From Bacteroidales bacterium (GTDB taxonomy: Bacteria; Bacteroidota; Bacteroidia; Bacteroidales; WCHB1-69), in NCBI GenBank assembly GCA_012519525.1, contig JAAYQB010000114.1, positions 1 to 14,076 of the forward strand: 14,076 bases of DNA. Direction: 5' to 3'. Shown here piece by piece: positions 7,208 through 14,076 of this stretch. Under the pieces are notes generated by a model. The model did no database searches. It was not told where the DNA came from and saw only the letters and a program-made list of their open reading frames with translations. Made by a program: the position numbers and the translations under genes. Every line of letters begins with the position of its first letter. The stretch's first letter is position 1.

Positions 7208-8184
7208 AAAAACAAATTTTTCAAATTCAGTCGGAATCCGATTTTCAAGCAATAGCATTGAAAATATTTCACTTTCAATATAAAAACTGTCCAATCTATC
7301 AACAGTATGTCAAGGGTGTCGTACGTTCGATAGATACGATAAAAGAAGCTGCACAAATACCTTTTCTTCCCATTGATTTTTTTAAGACACATCGCATTAT
7401 CAGCAGTGAAAAACAAGCGGAAATTATTTTTAAAAGTAGCGGAACCACTGCTACGCAAGTATCACACCATCACGTTGCTAAACTATCCGTTTACGAAGAG
7501 AGCCTACTCGGCGGTTTTCGTTATTTCATAGGCGAACCTCAGCAATTTGCCATTCTCGCCTATCTTCCTTCCTATAGAGAACACAACAACTCGTCCTTGC
7601 TGTATATGCTGCAATTACTGATGCAAAAAAGCAAACATCCTTTATCGGGTTTTTACTTCAATAAGGAAGACGAATTAATTAAAAATTTACAATTACTTTA
7701 CAATCAAAACACAAAAACCATTCTATGGGGTGTAAGTTTTGCCTTATTGGATTTGATTGAAAAATACAAGCTGCATTTTCCTCATCTGTTAGTTTTTGAA
7801 ACAGGCGGTATGAAAGGAAAACGCAAAGAAATACTAAGAGAAGAATTGCATCAACGTTTAAAAAAAGGCTTCGGTGTTGATAAAATTTATTCGGAATACG
7901 GAATGGCAGAACTGCTTTCTCAAGCCTACTCTACAGGTAATCAAACTTTTAAAACACCTCTTTGGATGCGAGTTTACATAAGAGATATTTACAATCCTTT
8001 GCATGTATACAATACGCATAACAAAAGAGGCGGCATCAATATTATTGATTTAGCCAATCTTTATTCTTGCTCTTTTATTGCTACCCAAGATATGGGAATA
8101 ATAAGAGAAAACCAATCGTTTGAAGTTCTTGGAAGATTCGACTATAGCGATATTAGAGGATGCAATTTATTGGTTGAAGAATAA
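7195..8184 (+). CDS. LuxE/PaaK-family acyl-protein synthetase-like protein
   Basis: A 329-residue protein of the adenylating superfamily. Visible motifs: FKSSGTTAT (79-87), the nucleotide-binding loop; FETGGMKGKRKE (201-212); IYSEYGMAELLSQ (231-243), the adenylate-forming core motif; and LGRFDYSDIRGCN (312-324) near the end. LuxE enzymes activate a fatty acid as acyl-AMP and hold it on a cysteine close to their C-terminus; Cys323, six residues from the end here, is in a suitable place. No luxC, luxD or luciferase genes are nearby, so the acceptor of the acyl group is unknown. I start at ATG 7195, where the family's homology begins, giving a 13-nt overlap with the BatA gene; a TTG 63 bp upstream is less likely. 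Expected cytosolic; third gene of the GldA-like operon. Confidence 0.75.
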   Translation: MEAVEKQIFQIQSESDFQAIALKIFHFQYKNCPIYQQYVKGVVRSIDTIKEAAQIPFLPIDFFKTHRIISSEKQAEIIFKSSGTTATQVSHHHVAKLSVYEESLLGGFRYFIGEPQQFAILAYLPSYREHNNSSLLYMLQLLMQKSKHPLSGFYFNKEDELIKNLQLLYNQNTKTILWGVSFALLDLIEKYKLHFPHLLVFETGGMKGKRKEILREELHQRLKKGFGVDKIYSEYGMAELLSQAYSTGNQTFKTPLWMRVYIRDIYNPLHVYNTHNKRGGINIIDLANLYSCSFIATQDMGIIRENQSFEVLGRFDYSDIRGCNLLVEE

Positions 8185-8192
8185 CAATTCTT
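8177..8192. terminator. Weak hairpin between convergent genes
   Basis: AAGAAT (8177-8182) and ATTCTT (8187-8192) form a perfect 6-bp stem with a 4-nt loop over the stop codon of the LuxE-like gene and next to the stop of the convergent LRR gene; only 7 bp separate them. It may limit read-through, but it is short, AT-rich and has no clean U-tract. Confidence 0.25.
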
Positions 8193-9337
8193 TATTCCTT
8201 CACAAACTTCTTTATAAGATTGCCTTGTGAGGTAGTGAGTTTGAGAATGTAGATACCGGCACTAAGGGTGCTACAGTCTATCGTAGTGCTATAAATAGTG
8301 CTAAGTTGCCGACGACCAAGTACATCATAGACTTCTACACGACTTATCTCCGCTTTGCTTTCTATATAAAGCGTACCGTTGACAGGATTGGGATAAAAAC
8401 GGATATTATCCTGTTTTATTTCTTTTACACCTAAGGTAAAATACGGGCAAGCATAAGTTGTGTTTTTAATCGGTGTCCCAATTTCATCTAACACATCCCA
8501 AAATTTATTGGTAGCTATTGTATCTCTGCAGGAAGAAGTACCCGGATTTGTAAATGTTCCATCCTGAATATATATCCTTCCTTTACTATCTTCAGTCCTT
8601 ATTGGCAATTGGTGAAAAAGACTATCCAATCCGCAGGCAGAAAGTTGATTTCTCTCACATATTATTCTTATTAGGCTATCACATCCGGATATATTAATGG
8701 CTTTAATAGAACAAAAAGAAACATCCAATCTTTCTAATGCCGTAAGCCCACTAACATCCAAAAAAGAAAGATTATTAAAAATACATCTCATTTCAGTTAA
8801 AGCAGTAAGCCCACTAACATCCAAAGAAGAAAAATTATTATAAGAACACTCCAATCTTCTTAAAGCCGTAAGACCACTAACATCCAAAGAAGAAAGATGA
8901 TTAACATCGCAATCCAAAAGCCTTAAAGCCGTAAGACCACTAATATCCAAAAAAGAAAGCTGATTATCTTCGCAATATAATTCTATTAATCCCTTATTAT
9001 TAGAGGCATTAATTTCTTTTATTCTAACTGTTACAATTCCGTTACCTCTGCAACTAAACTTTTTTACATTCCCATAAATCCTCATAGTGTCGGACTGTGC
9101 GTAGTAGCTTATCCTGTCTGTCCAATTTGTATCAACATAAAGGGTGGTATCTGTTGTGCCACTTACTACTCTCACGGCAGTGCTAGTAGCATCTGCTTCA
9201 AACTTAAAATTTATCCACTCCCCTTGTTTTACAATAAGGGTAATGTATCGCTCCATATTTTGTGCCTTTACGGCTGTAACACTTAGCATTATTAGTCCTG
9301 CGAAGGCAGTTACTATAAGCAAATTAAATTTTTTCAT
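8192..9337 (-). CDS. Secreted leucine-rich-repeat protein with T9SS sorting domain
   Basis: A 381-residue protein. Residues 1-26 are a Sec signal peptide (KKF, hydrophobic core, AVKAQ). An N-terminal beta-rich domain (about 28-110) leads into six 21-residue leucine-rich repeats (117-242), consensus LxxLxCxxNxLSxLDVSGLTA; the first four are nearly identical. Residues about 313-381 form a type A Por/T9SS sorting domain: FYPNPVNGTLYIES, VEVYDVLGRR, LSAGIYILKL, ending IKKFVKE. It should cross the outer membrane by the type IX system and be anchored or released at the surface. The LRRs suggest binding to proteins or host or community surfaces; the ligand is unknown. Similar BspA-like LRR/T9SS proteins are known in Porphyromonas and relatives. 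Monocistronic, with its own promoter (9379-9413) and convergent with the LuxE-like gene. Confidence 0.9.
   Translation of the reverse strand: MKKFNLLIVTAFAGLIMLSVTAVKAQNMERYITLIVKQGEWINFKFEADATSTAVRVVSGTTDTTLYVDTNWTDRISYYAQSDTMRIYGNVKKFSCRGNGIVTVRIKEINASNNKGLIELYCEDNQLSFLDISGLTALRLLDCDVNHLSSLDVSGLTALRRLECSYNNFSSLDVSGLTALTEMRCIFNNLSFLDVSGLTALERLDVSFCSIKAINISGCDSLIRIICERNQLSACGLDSLFHQLPIRTEDSKGRIYIQDGTFTNPGTSSCRDTIATNKFWDVLDEIGTPIKNTTYACPYFTLGVKEIKQDNIRFYPNPVNGTLYIESKAEISRVEVYDVLGRRQLSTIYSTTIDCSTLSAGIYILKLTTSQGNLIKKFVKE
8612..8989 (-). repeat. Tandem 63-bp repeats encoding LRRs
   Basis: Six units of 63 bp encode the 21-residue LRRs. A conserved core (plus strand gccgtaag.ccactaa.atcc) starts at 8739, 8802, 8865 and 8928, exactly 63 bp apart, with only a few changes per unit. 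The two units nearest the gene's 3' end have diverged. The near-identity suggests recent duplication and possible copy-number change by recombination. Confidence 0.85.
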
Positions 9338-9378
9338 GATATTTTTTTAAATTTATAATTAAGTTTAATTCCTGATTG

Positions 9379-9413
9379 CAAAGATATACTATATTTTCTT
9401 TTGGTTAAGCAAA
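9379..9413 (-). promoter_or_regulatory. Promoter of the LRR/T9SS gene
   Basis: On the minus strand TTTG (9413-9410) is followed after 23 bp by TATCTTTG (9386-9379), matching TTG-N17-23-TAnnTTTG at the long end of the accepted spacing. Transcription would start near 9372, about 35 nt before the ATG at 9337. Confidence 0.55.
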
Positions 9414-9441
9414 TATGTGTATTTTTTCGATTAATAATGAA

Positions 9442-11682
9442 TTAAAAAGTAAAAATTTTAAAATACCATAATAAATATCCGACTATAGTAGCCGCCACTA
9501 TTAAAGCTATAACAATAGGAATAGTCGGATTTTTCTTTTTGGCAAAAGGGTCAACTAAATTCAATTTTGAATTTTCGGGCAATTTTGCCAAATGCGTCAA
9601 TGTTTTTCCAAACACAATGTTAATCGTTGCTCTTGCATTAATAGCCCAACCGTTGGCATCTAAAAGAGGTGCAAGGTTTCTTTTTCGCAACTTCAACCAA
9701 GCCAATATCATAGAAGGTCCTGAAATTGACAAAACAACACCTATTATCGCTAAAGGCATTTGCCACCATTTTAATCCGAAGAAACTTGAAAAAATCGAAA
9801 CCAATACGGTGCCTATGGCTCCTATGGCTAAACTTAAGGCTGCAAAAATTCCAACAAACTTACCGATATCGAACGGTGGCGGCGGGGTTTTCGGCTGTGG
9901 TATTTGTTTTGCAGCGTCTTGAGATTCACTCGCCAATACAATAGCATCGTCGGCTTTTTCGTTCACTGCCTCGATTTTATTTTGTGCTGCCGTTTCTATA
10001 GTTTCTTCTTTGCTTGTTGCAAATTTCTCGGTTTGTTTGGTAATAAATCGAGAAACCTTTCTATAAGGCATCCAAAAGGCTTGTTTAATACTAATTGGAT
10101 TATCAATAACTTTCACTATAGTAGCATCCCAATCGTTTCCTTCTCTATCATAAAAAAGTGCGTTACGACCTTCTTCTATATCATCGAAATCGCCATCGGT
10201 TAAAGCCGCAGCAATGGTTATTTTTTCATTTTTTGTCTTCGATACACAGTCACAATATATCAAACAAATAGCACTTTTTTTAGCTAATTGATTGTGTTTT
10301 GACATATCATTTACTTTGATACACAAATCGCAGCGACGTTGCTCAACATACAAACAGCCATTTTGAAAAATAGCTTTTCGAGTAGAACTATAAAAATCGG
10401 AAAATGTTACATAGTTTTTCAACAAAACATATATATCACGATAGTAGCGAGTTAATTTATCTACCAATAGGATATTTTTAGTGTTTGTTTCCAACGATAA
10501 ATCTTGTTCGACAAGCGACAAAAGATTTTCTTTTGACTGATTGCTTAACAATTCTCTGATATATGTTAATTCTAATTTTTCGACTTTTTCTCCTGCTTTT
10601 TCGCTTAGCCACTCTTTGTAATCATTGAAAAGTGCTACGTAAGCCTTCCATTCTTCTTCGGTAAGGTGTTCTTTGTTAGGATTATTTTTATAAACAACAA
10701 GTTGATTAAACTGCTCTAAAGTCTCTTTCCATACCGGATTAATTCCCTTTTTTAAAGAAAGTATTTGCTTCGGATTGATTTTAGTCAACGGAAAATCAGC
10801 AATTTCTTCTAAACATGCGTTGAGATTTTTTTTACTTAATTCTTCGTATTGCGTATTTAAAGAGTTCAACAACTTTATTGATTCTTCATCAAATTCCGCC
10901 ATGCGACAACGTAAAAAATAATCTTCCATTTTAGGCTGAATTGCCAACATTGCTTTATAAGCCTCATCGCTTGTGTCTCCATAAGGTAATATCTTTTCTT
11001 TATTGCTTTCGGCTTTTGCATACCAATCGGAATACTCTTGACAATACGTATAAAAACTTCCTATCTGTTCGCTTGTAACTCCCTCTACCCCACTCAAATC
11101 AACAGTGCTTCCTTCATATTCTATGATTTCTTTTATCACTTGTTGTAAATTTACATCGGAAGTGCTGTTGACAGTAATTACACCATCTCCATTAAACGCT
11201 GTATCCGCAAATATTTTTTCTCTATCCGATGTTTCTTCTACCGTCAACTCTTTTGCATCGGGTTTTCCTATATTGCTCAATATCTGCTTAGCCGCAGCTA
11301 ATAAATTTTCGCCTTCCTCCGTTTGAGTATTGATAGCCGAAAGAGGAAATAAAGTGCTTTCTTTGATTAAGTCATCAGGATTGTTAATAACGGAAGTAAT
11401 CCACTTAACGGCTTGTAATATTTCCGGAACCCTAATTTTACCATCATTATCACTGTCTATCAGTTCTAAAGTTTTAATATCTATTTCTAATCCTTGTATA
11501 GGGCAGCTTAATGCCGTCCACAATTTCTGGTCTAATTGCTCCAAAGCAACAAGGTCTTGTCCGGTTTCAAGATTGACTCTATTTACACCTCCTATACGCG
11601 AAAATTGCCATACATGACCTTCTTTATTGGAAAAAGAAGCAATTTTGCTTACCTTTTTTAATATTTTCTTTCCTTTTGCCAT
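9442..11682 (-). CDS. Large EF-hand membrane-tail protein of unknown function
   Basis: A 746-residue protein I cannot assign to a characterised family. There is no signal peptide. A textbook EF-hand loop DSDNDGKIRVPE spans 76-87, with Asp at positions 1, 3 and 5, Gly at 6, Ile at 8 and Glu at 12. A second, degenerate loop lies near 162-173 (FNGDGVITVNS; position 1 is Ala). A mainly helical, charged middle region follows. Six cysteines cluster at 443, 451, 454, 473, 477 and 479, a possible metal site. After a proline-rich link (QPKTPPPPF, about 596-604) come hydrophobic helices at about 608-634, 641-663 and 720-741, with the motif DANGWAINARATI (675-687) between the last two. Expected topology: large N-terminal part in the cytoplasm, C-terminal anchor in the inner membrane. 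I recall similar conserved hypotheticals in other Bacteroidota. It lies 63 bp downstream of the Nudix gene on the same strand; co-transcription is possible. Confidence 0.8.
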   Translation of the reverse strand: MAKGKKILKKVSKIASFSNKEGHVWQFSRIGGVNRVNLETGQDLVALEQLDQKLWTALSCPIQGLEIDIKTLELIDSDNDGKIRVPEILQAVKWITSVINNPDDLIKESTLFPLSAINTQTEEGENLLAAAKQILSNIGKPDAKELTVEETSDREKIFADTAFNGDGVITVNSTSDVNLQQVIKEIIEYEGSTVDLSGVEGVTSEQIGSFYTYCQEYSDWYAKAESNKEKILPYGDTSDEAYKAMLAIQPKMEDYFLRCRMAEFDEESIKLLNSLNTQYEELSKKNLNACLEEIADFPLTKINPKQILSLKKGINPVWKETLEQFNQLVVYKNNPNKEHLTEEEWKAYVALFNDYKEWLSEKAGEKVEKLELTYIRELLSNQSKENLLSLVEQDLSLETNTKNILLVDKLTRYYRDIYVLLKNYVTFSDFYSSTRKAIFQNGCLYVEQRRCDLCIKVNDMSKHNQLAKKSAICLIYCDCVSKTKNEKITIAAALTDGDFDDIEEGRNALFYDREGNDWDATIVKVIDNPISIKQAFWMPYRKVSRFITKQTEKFATSKEETIETAAQNKIEAVNEKADDAIVLASESQDAAKQIPQPKTPPPPFDIGKFVGIFAALSLAIGAIGTVLVSIFSSFFGLKWWQMPLAIIGVVLSISGPSMILAWLKLRKRNLAPLLDANGWAINARATINIVFGKTLTHLAKLPENSKLNLVDPFAKKKNPTIPIVIALIVAATIVGYLLWYFKIFTF

Positions 11683-11745
11683 CTTAATTTATTTTTTAAA
11701 ATGCAGAAGTAAATAAAATTTTTTGAATAAAAATCGCTTCCTAAT

Positions 11746-12399
11746 TCATTTCTCTATTTCTCTTCTTTGTTTACCTATGGTATTTTTTAATTTTACTATC
11801 AAATTTTGAAGTGACGGATAAAAAAACCGTATATTAGCATCTATTTCTTCCATTGAAAACCAGTAAGCTTCCGTTATATTTTCTTCTATTTGAGGCATGG
11901 GACTATCGGTAGAAACAGTTTTCATATAAAACCATACCGTTTCCTTTAAAACAAACTGTTTTTCTTTGATAAAAACATGATAGGTATTGTCTATTTTATC
12001 TACTATATGTAAATTATGTATATCGGTTTCTTCTTCCACCTCTCTTATTGCAGCTATTTCTACGCTTTCATTTTTTTCGATATGTCCTTTGGGAAAATCT
12101 AAAAAACCCCATCTTTTAATGGTGAGAATTTTATTTTCATTATTCAAAACGATACCTCCCGCCGCTTTTTCTACAATAAAAAAACCTTTGATATATTCCC
12201 ATACTTTTTCTATATTATTTACTAAACAATACAAGGAAAATGATTGCCGTTTTTCTAAAAATAAGCGTATTTTTTTTTCTAAAAAATTGTTCTTTTCAAA
12301 AATCACATCGTTATTATTCTGAAAATCACCTAATTGATTTTTATCGTAGATTATTATAGATAATACGGCTTCATTAAAAAAAATAGTGTACTTTTGCAT
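11746..12399 (-). CDS. Nudix hydrolase with N-terminal extension
   Basis: A 217-residue protein. Residues about 76-200 are a Nudix domain starting KAAGGIVLNNENKILTIKR. The Nudix box GHIEKNESVEIAAIREVEEE occupies 105-124, followed by TDI. The metal-binding glutamates Glu120, Glu123 and Glu124 are intact, but the usual Gly near the end of the box is Asp126. GFLDFPKGHI before the box resembles the Ap4A/MutT-like branch, yet the substrate (a nucleoside diphosphate linked to another group) cannot be told. About 75 N-terminal residues precede the domain and resemble nothing I recognise. The gene is divergent from pyrE, with 16 bp between the start codons. A Nudix gene next to pyrE is an arrangement I recall in other Bacteroidota; a nucleotide clean-up role is plausible, not shown. 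Confidence 0.85.
   Translation of the reverse strand: MQKYTIFFNEAVLSIIIYDKNQLGDFQNNNDVIFEKNNFLEKKIRLFLEKRQSFSLYCLVNNIEKVWEYIKGFFIVEKAAGGIVLNNENKILTIKRWGFLDFPKGHIEKNESVEIAAIREVEEETDIHNLHIVDKIDNTYHVFIKEKQFVLKETVWFYMKTVSTDSPMPQIEENITEAYWFSMEEIDANIRFFYPSLQNLIVKLKNTIGKQRREIEK
12389..12396 (+). promoter_or_regulatory. Candidate -7 box of pyrE inside the Nudix start
   Basis: TACTTTTG matches TAnnTTTG and lies 19 bp before the pyrE ATG, implying a leader of only about 13 nt. It overlaps codons 2-4 of the divergent Nudix gene. No TTG is seen at the expected -33 distance. Any factor acting here would affect both genes. Confidence 0.5.
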
Positions 12400-12415
12400 A
12401 TATAAATATTTTTAT

Positions 12416-13054
12416 ATGGAATTATCAAAACATTGTGCCAATCATTTATTAAAAATTAAAGCAGTAAAATTAAGTCCTTCAAAACCATTCACATGGGCTT
12501 CCGGATTAAAATCTCCTATTTATTGCGATAATCGCAAAACTCTTTCTTATCCGGAAGTAAGAACGTTTATTAAAGAAGGTTTAGTGCATTTAATTCGCAC
12601 AAATTTTCCAACAGTAGAAGTCATTGCAGGAGTGGCTACAGGCGCTATAGCTCAAGGTGTTTTAGTTGCTCAAGAACTGAATCTTCCTTTTGTTTACGTA
12701 CGTAGCGAAGAAAAAAAACACGGCTTAACCAATATGGTAGAAGGTGTTGTAAAAGCTAATCAAAAAGTAGTCGTTATTGAAGACCTTGTATCTACAGGAC
12801 AAAGTAGCTTAAAAGCTGTTAACGCTTTAAAAGAAATGGGTTGCAATGTGTTGGGAATGACTGCTATTTTCACCTATAATTTTACTATCGCAAAAGAGCG
12901 TTTTGATGAAGCTAAGGTTAACTTACATACATTAACCGACTATCACTCACTTATAGAAGAAGCTATTACACAAGGTTATATACAAAAACAAGAACAAGAT
13001 ACATTAAATAAATGGAGTCAAAACCCACAGTTGTGGGCACAACAATTTGAATAA
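12416..13054 (+). CDS. pyrE: Orotate phosphoribosyltransferase
   Basis: A 212-residue cytoplasmic enzyme that joins orotate to PRPP, giving orotidine monophosphate in de novo pyrimidine synthesis. Seen in order: FTWASGLKSPIYCDNR (25-40), the orotate-binding segment typical of PyrE; GVATGAIAQG (72-81); YVRSEEKKHG (94-103) with the flexible-loop lysines and histidine; and the PRPP motif VVVIEDLVSTGQSS (118-131). Length fits the family. I choose ATG 12416; an in-frame GTG at 12386 would fall within the promoter and give an unusual N-terminus. No other pyr gene is in the window. It is followed after 6 nt by the SRPBCC gene and diverges from a Nudix gene, so expression of all three may be linked. 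Confidence 0.95.
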   Translation: MELSKHCANHLLKIKAVKLSPSKPFTWASGLKSPIYCDNRKTLSYPEVRTFIKEGLVHLIRTNFPTVEVIAGVATGAIAQGVLVAQELNLPFVYVRSEEKKHGLTNMVEGVVKANQKVVVIEDLVSTGQSSLKAVNALKEMGCNVLGMTAIFTYNFTIAKERFDEAKVNLHTLTDYHSLIEEAITQGYIQKQEQDTLNKWSQNPQLWAQQFE

Positions 13055-13060
13055 AATAAT

Positions 13061-13468
13061 ATGGATTTATCAAGTAACGAAATACACATACAAGCCAAAG
13101 ACGAAGTTATCTTTCAAATGCTGACTAACTGTAATAACTTTCATCAATATGTGCCTGAAATCAGCAATTGGACGTCAACAGAGGATTCTTGTAGTTTTTC
13201 CATACAAGGAGTTGGAAATGTAGCAATGGATATTGTTGAAAAAAAAGCATTTTCATCTATTGTTTACAATATTAAAAACGAGCAAATCAAATCTTTAATG
13301 ATTTCTTTTCATATCAAAGAAAATGGAGATGGAAGTTTGTTTTATGGTCAATCAACAGTTGAAGTTCCATTTTTTGTAGCTCAAATGATTAAACCGTCGC
13401 TACAGAAATTTTTAGACATGTTAGTAGAACGTATTAAAACAGCTGTTGAGAGTAAGACCTGTTCTTAA
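13061..13468 (+). CDS. SRPBCC (START/Bet v 1-like) family protein
   Basis: A 135-residue protein with the shape of a small SRPBCC domain: a starting beta strand (SSNEIHIQAKDEVIFQML), a short helix pair with FHQYVPEISNWTS, a run of strands through FSIQGVGNVAMDIVEK and SIVYNIKNEQIKSL, and a long C-terminal helix (about 108-131, FVAQMIKPSLQKFLDMLVERIKTAV). Such domains form a hydrophobic cavity for lipids or other ligands; the ligand cannot be predicted. No signal peptide. It begins 6 nt after pyrE and almost certainly shares its transcript. I recall the pyrE-SRPBCC pairing in other Bacteroidota, which suggests a conserved but undefined link. Confidence 0.75.
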   Translation: MDLSSNEIHIQAKDEVIFQMLTNCNNFHQYVPEISNWTSTEDSCSFSIQGVGNVAMDIVEKKAFSSIVYNIKNEQIKSLMISFHIKENGDGSLFYGQSTVEVPFFVAQMIKPSLQKFLDMLVERIKTAVESKTCS

Positions 13469-13484
13469 AACCTCTTCGCTTTTT

Positions 13485-14076
13485 ATGGTAGCTTTTGAAA
13501 CATTCGATCTCAACAACGGCTTACGTGTCATCTTACACACCGACACAACCACACCCTTAGCTGCAATCAATCTTACTTATAAAGTAGGCTCTAAAAATGA
13601 ACATCCCGACAAGACAGGATTTGCTCATTTATTTGAACATCTTATGTTTAGCGGTTCTAAGCATATTCCTTCTTACGATAAAGTCCTGCAATCGGTCGGA
13701 GGAACAAATAATGCCTTTACCAATCCCGACATAACCAATTATTACCTTAGCCTTCCGGCAAAAAATCTTGAAACCGCACTTTGGTTAGAAGCCGATAGAA
13801 TGAATGAGTTGGCATTTTCAGAAGAAAGTCTTGCCACACAAAAAAATGTAGTTATCGAAGAATTTAAACAATCTTATCTCAACCAACCTTACGGAGATAT
13901 CATGTTGCTTTTAAAACCTTTAGCTTATAAAGTACATCCTTATCAATGGAATACTATTGGAAAAGATATTGAACACATTGCTCTTGCAAATATGGAAGAA
14001 GTAAAAAGGTTTTTTTATCAATATTATCGCCCTAATAATGCTATTTTGTCTGTTACAGGCAATATCAATACCGAAC
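13485..14076 (+). CDS. M16 family zinc metallopeptidase, N-terminal part (cut by window end)
   Basis: The reading frame from ATG 13485 stays open to the last base, giving 197 residues of what is usually a protein of 400 or more. Residues 48-52 are HLFEH, the inverted zinc motif HxxEH of the insulinase/processing-peptidase (M16) family; the third zinc ligand is probably Glu126 in VVIEEFKQSY. Other family signatures are GSKNE, FAHLFEHLMFSGS, GGTNNAFTN and RFFYQYYRPNNAILSVTGNI. No signal peptide is visible: the protein starts MVAFETFDLNNGLRVIL, where the peptidase domain normally begins, so a cytoplasmic location is likely, unlike the exported members. It follows the SRPBCC gene after 16 nt and may belong to the pyrE transcript. 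Confidence 0.9.
   Translation, partial: MVAFETFDLNNGLRVILHTDTTTPLAAINLTYKVGSKNEHPDKTGFAHLFEHLMFSGSKHIPSYDKVLQSVGGTNNAFTNPDITNYYLSLPAKNLETALWLEADRMNELAFSEESLATQKNVVIEEFKQSYLNQPYGDIMLLLKPLAYKVHPYQWNTIGKDIEHIALANMEEVKRFFYQYYRPNNAILSVTGNINTE

Noticed and set aside
7057..7458. Minus-strand ORF of 133 codons across the BatA/LuxE-like junction
   Set aside because: Lies opposite two well-supported overlapping genes and has no family features.
9539..9922. Plus-strand ORF of 127 codons opposite the EF-hand gene
   Set aside because: Shadow of the minus-strand gene, which has clear domain structure; the plus reading has no coherent fold or promoter.

Overview
The window is AT-rich chromosomal DNA from a member of the Bacteroidota. 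Four things point there: a secreted leucine-rich-repeat protein with a type IX secretion (Por) C-terminal sorting domain; a GldA-type ABC ATPase followed by a BatA/VWA protein; promoter -7 boxes of the form TAnnTTTG ahead of several genes; and the general absence of Shine-Dalgarno sequences before start codons. I cannot name the genus. No plasmid, phage, IS or CRISPR hallmark is visible, and most of the window reads as housekeeping chromosome.

Layout. (1) 1-1200, minus strand: a small XRE-type regulator with a coiled-coil tail (201-650), bracketed by two identical 28-bp direct repeats. A gene-free stretch with imperfect repeats and nested hairpins follows, then tRNA-Ser(GCU) and tRNA-Pro(UGG) ending at a good terminator. 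(2) 1304-4057, minus strand: a tight operon with 3-nt gaps, transcribed ispE, then an exported 11-TPR protein, then an OmpR/RprY-like response regulator whose receiver has lost the phospho-acceptor Asp. A TTG-N19-TACATTTG promoter precedes ispE. (3) 4252-8184, plus strand: a GldA-like ATPase, a membrane BatA/VWA protein 1 nt downstream, and a LuxE-like acyl-protein synthetase whose start overlaps the previous gene by 13 nt. (4) 8192-12399, minus strand: the LRR/T9SS cargo protein; a 746-aa protein with an EF-hand, a cysteine cluster and a three-helix membrane tail that I cannot assign to a characterised family; and a Nudix hydrolase. (5) 12416-14076, plus strand: pyrE, a SRPBCC-fold protein and the N-terminal part of an M16 zinc peptidase cut by the window end.

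Functional links. IspE belongs to the MEP isoprenoid pathway and PyrE to de novo UMP synthesis; both are core metabolism. The GldA-like/BatA/LuxE-like operon and the ispE/TPR/response-regulator operon combine envelope or regulatory genes of unknown purpose. Nothing here is clearly a new defence or mobile system. The best leads are the phosphorylation-incompetent regulator, the EF-hand/Cys-cluster membrane protein, the LuxE-like protein without its usual reductase partners, and the repeat-bracketed XRE gene.
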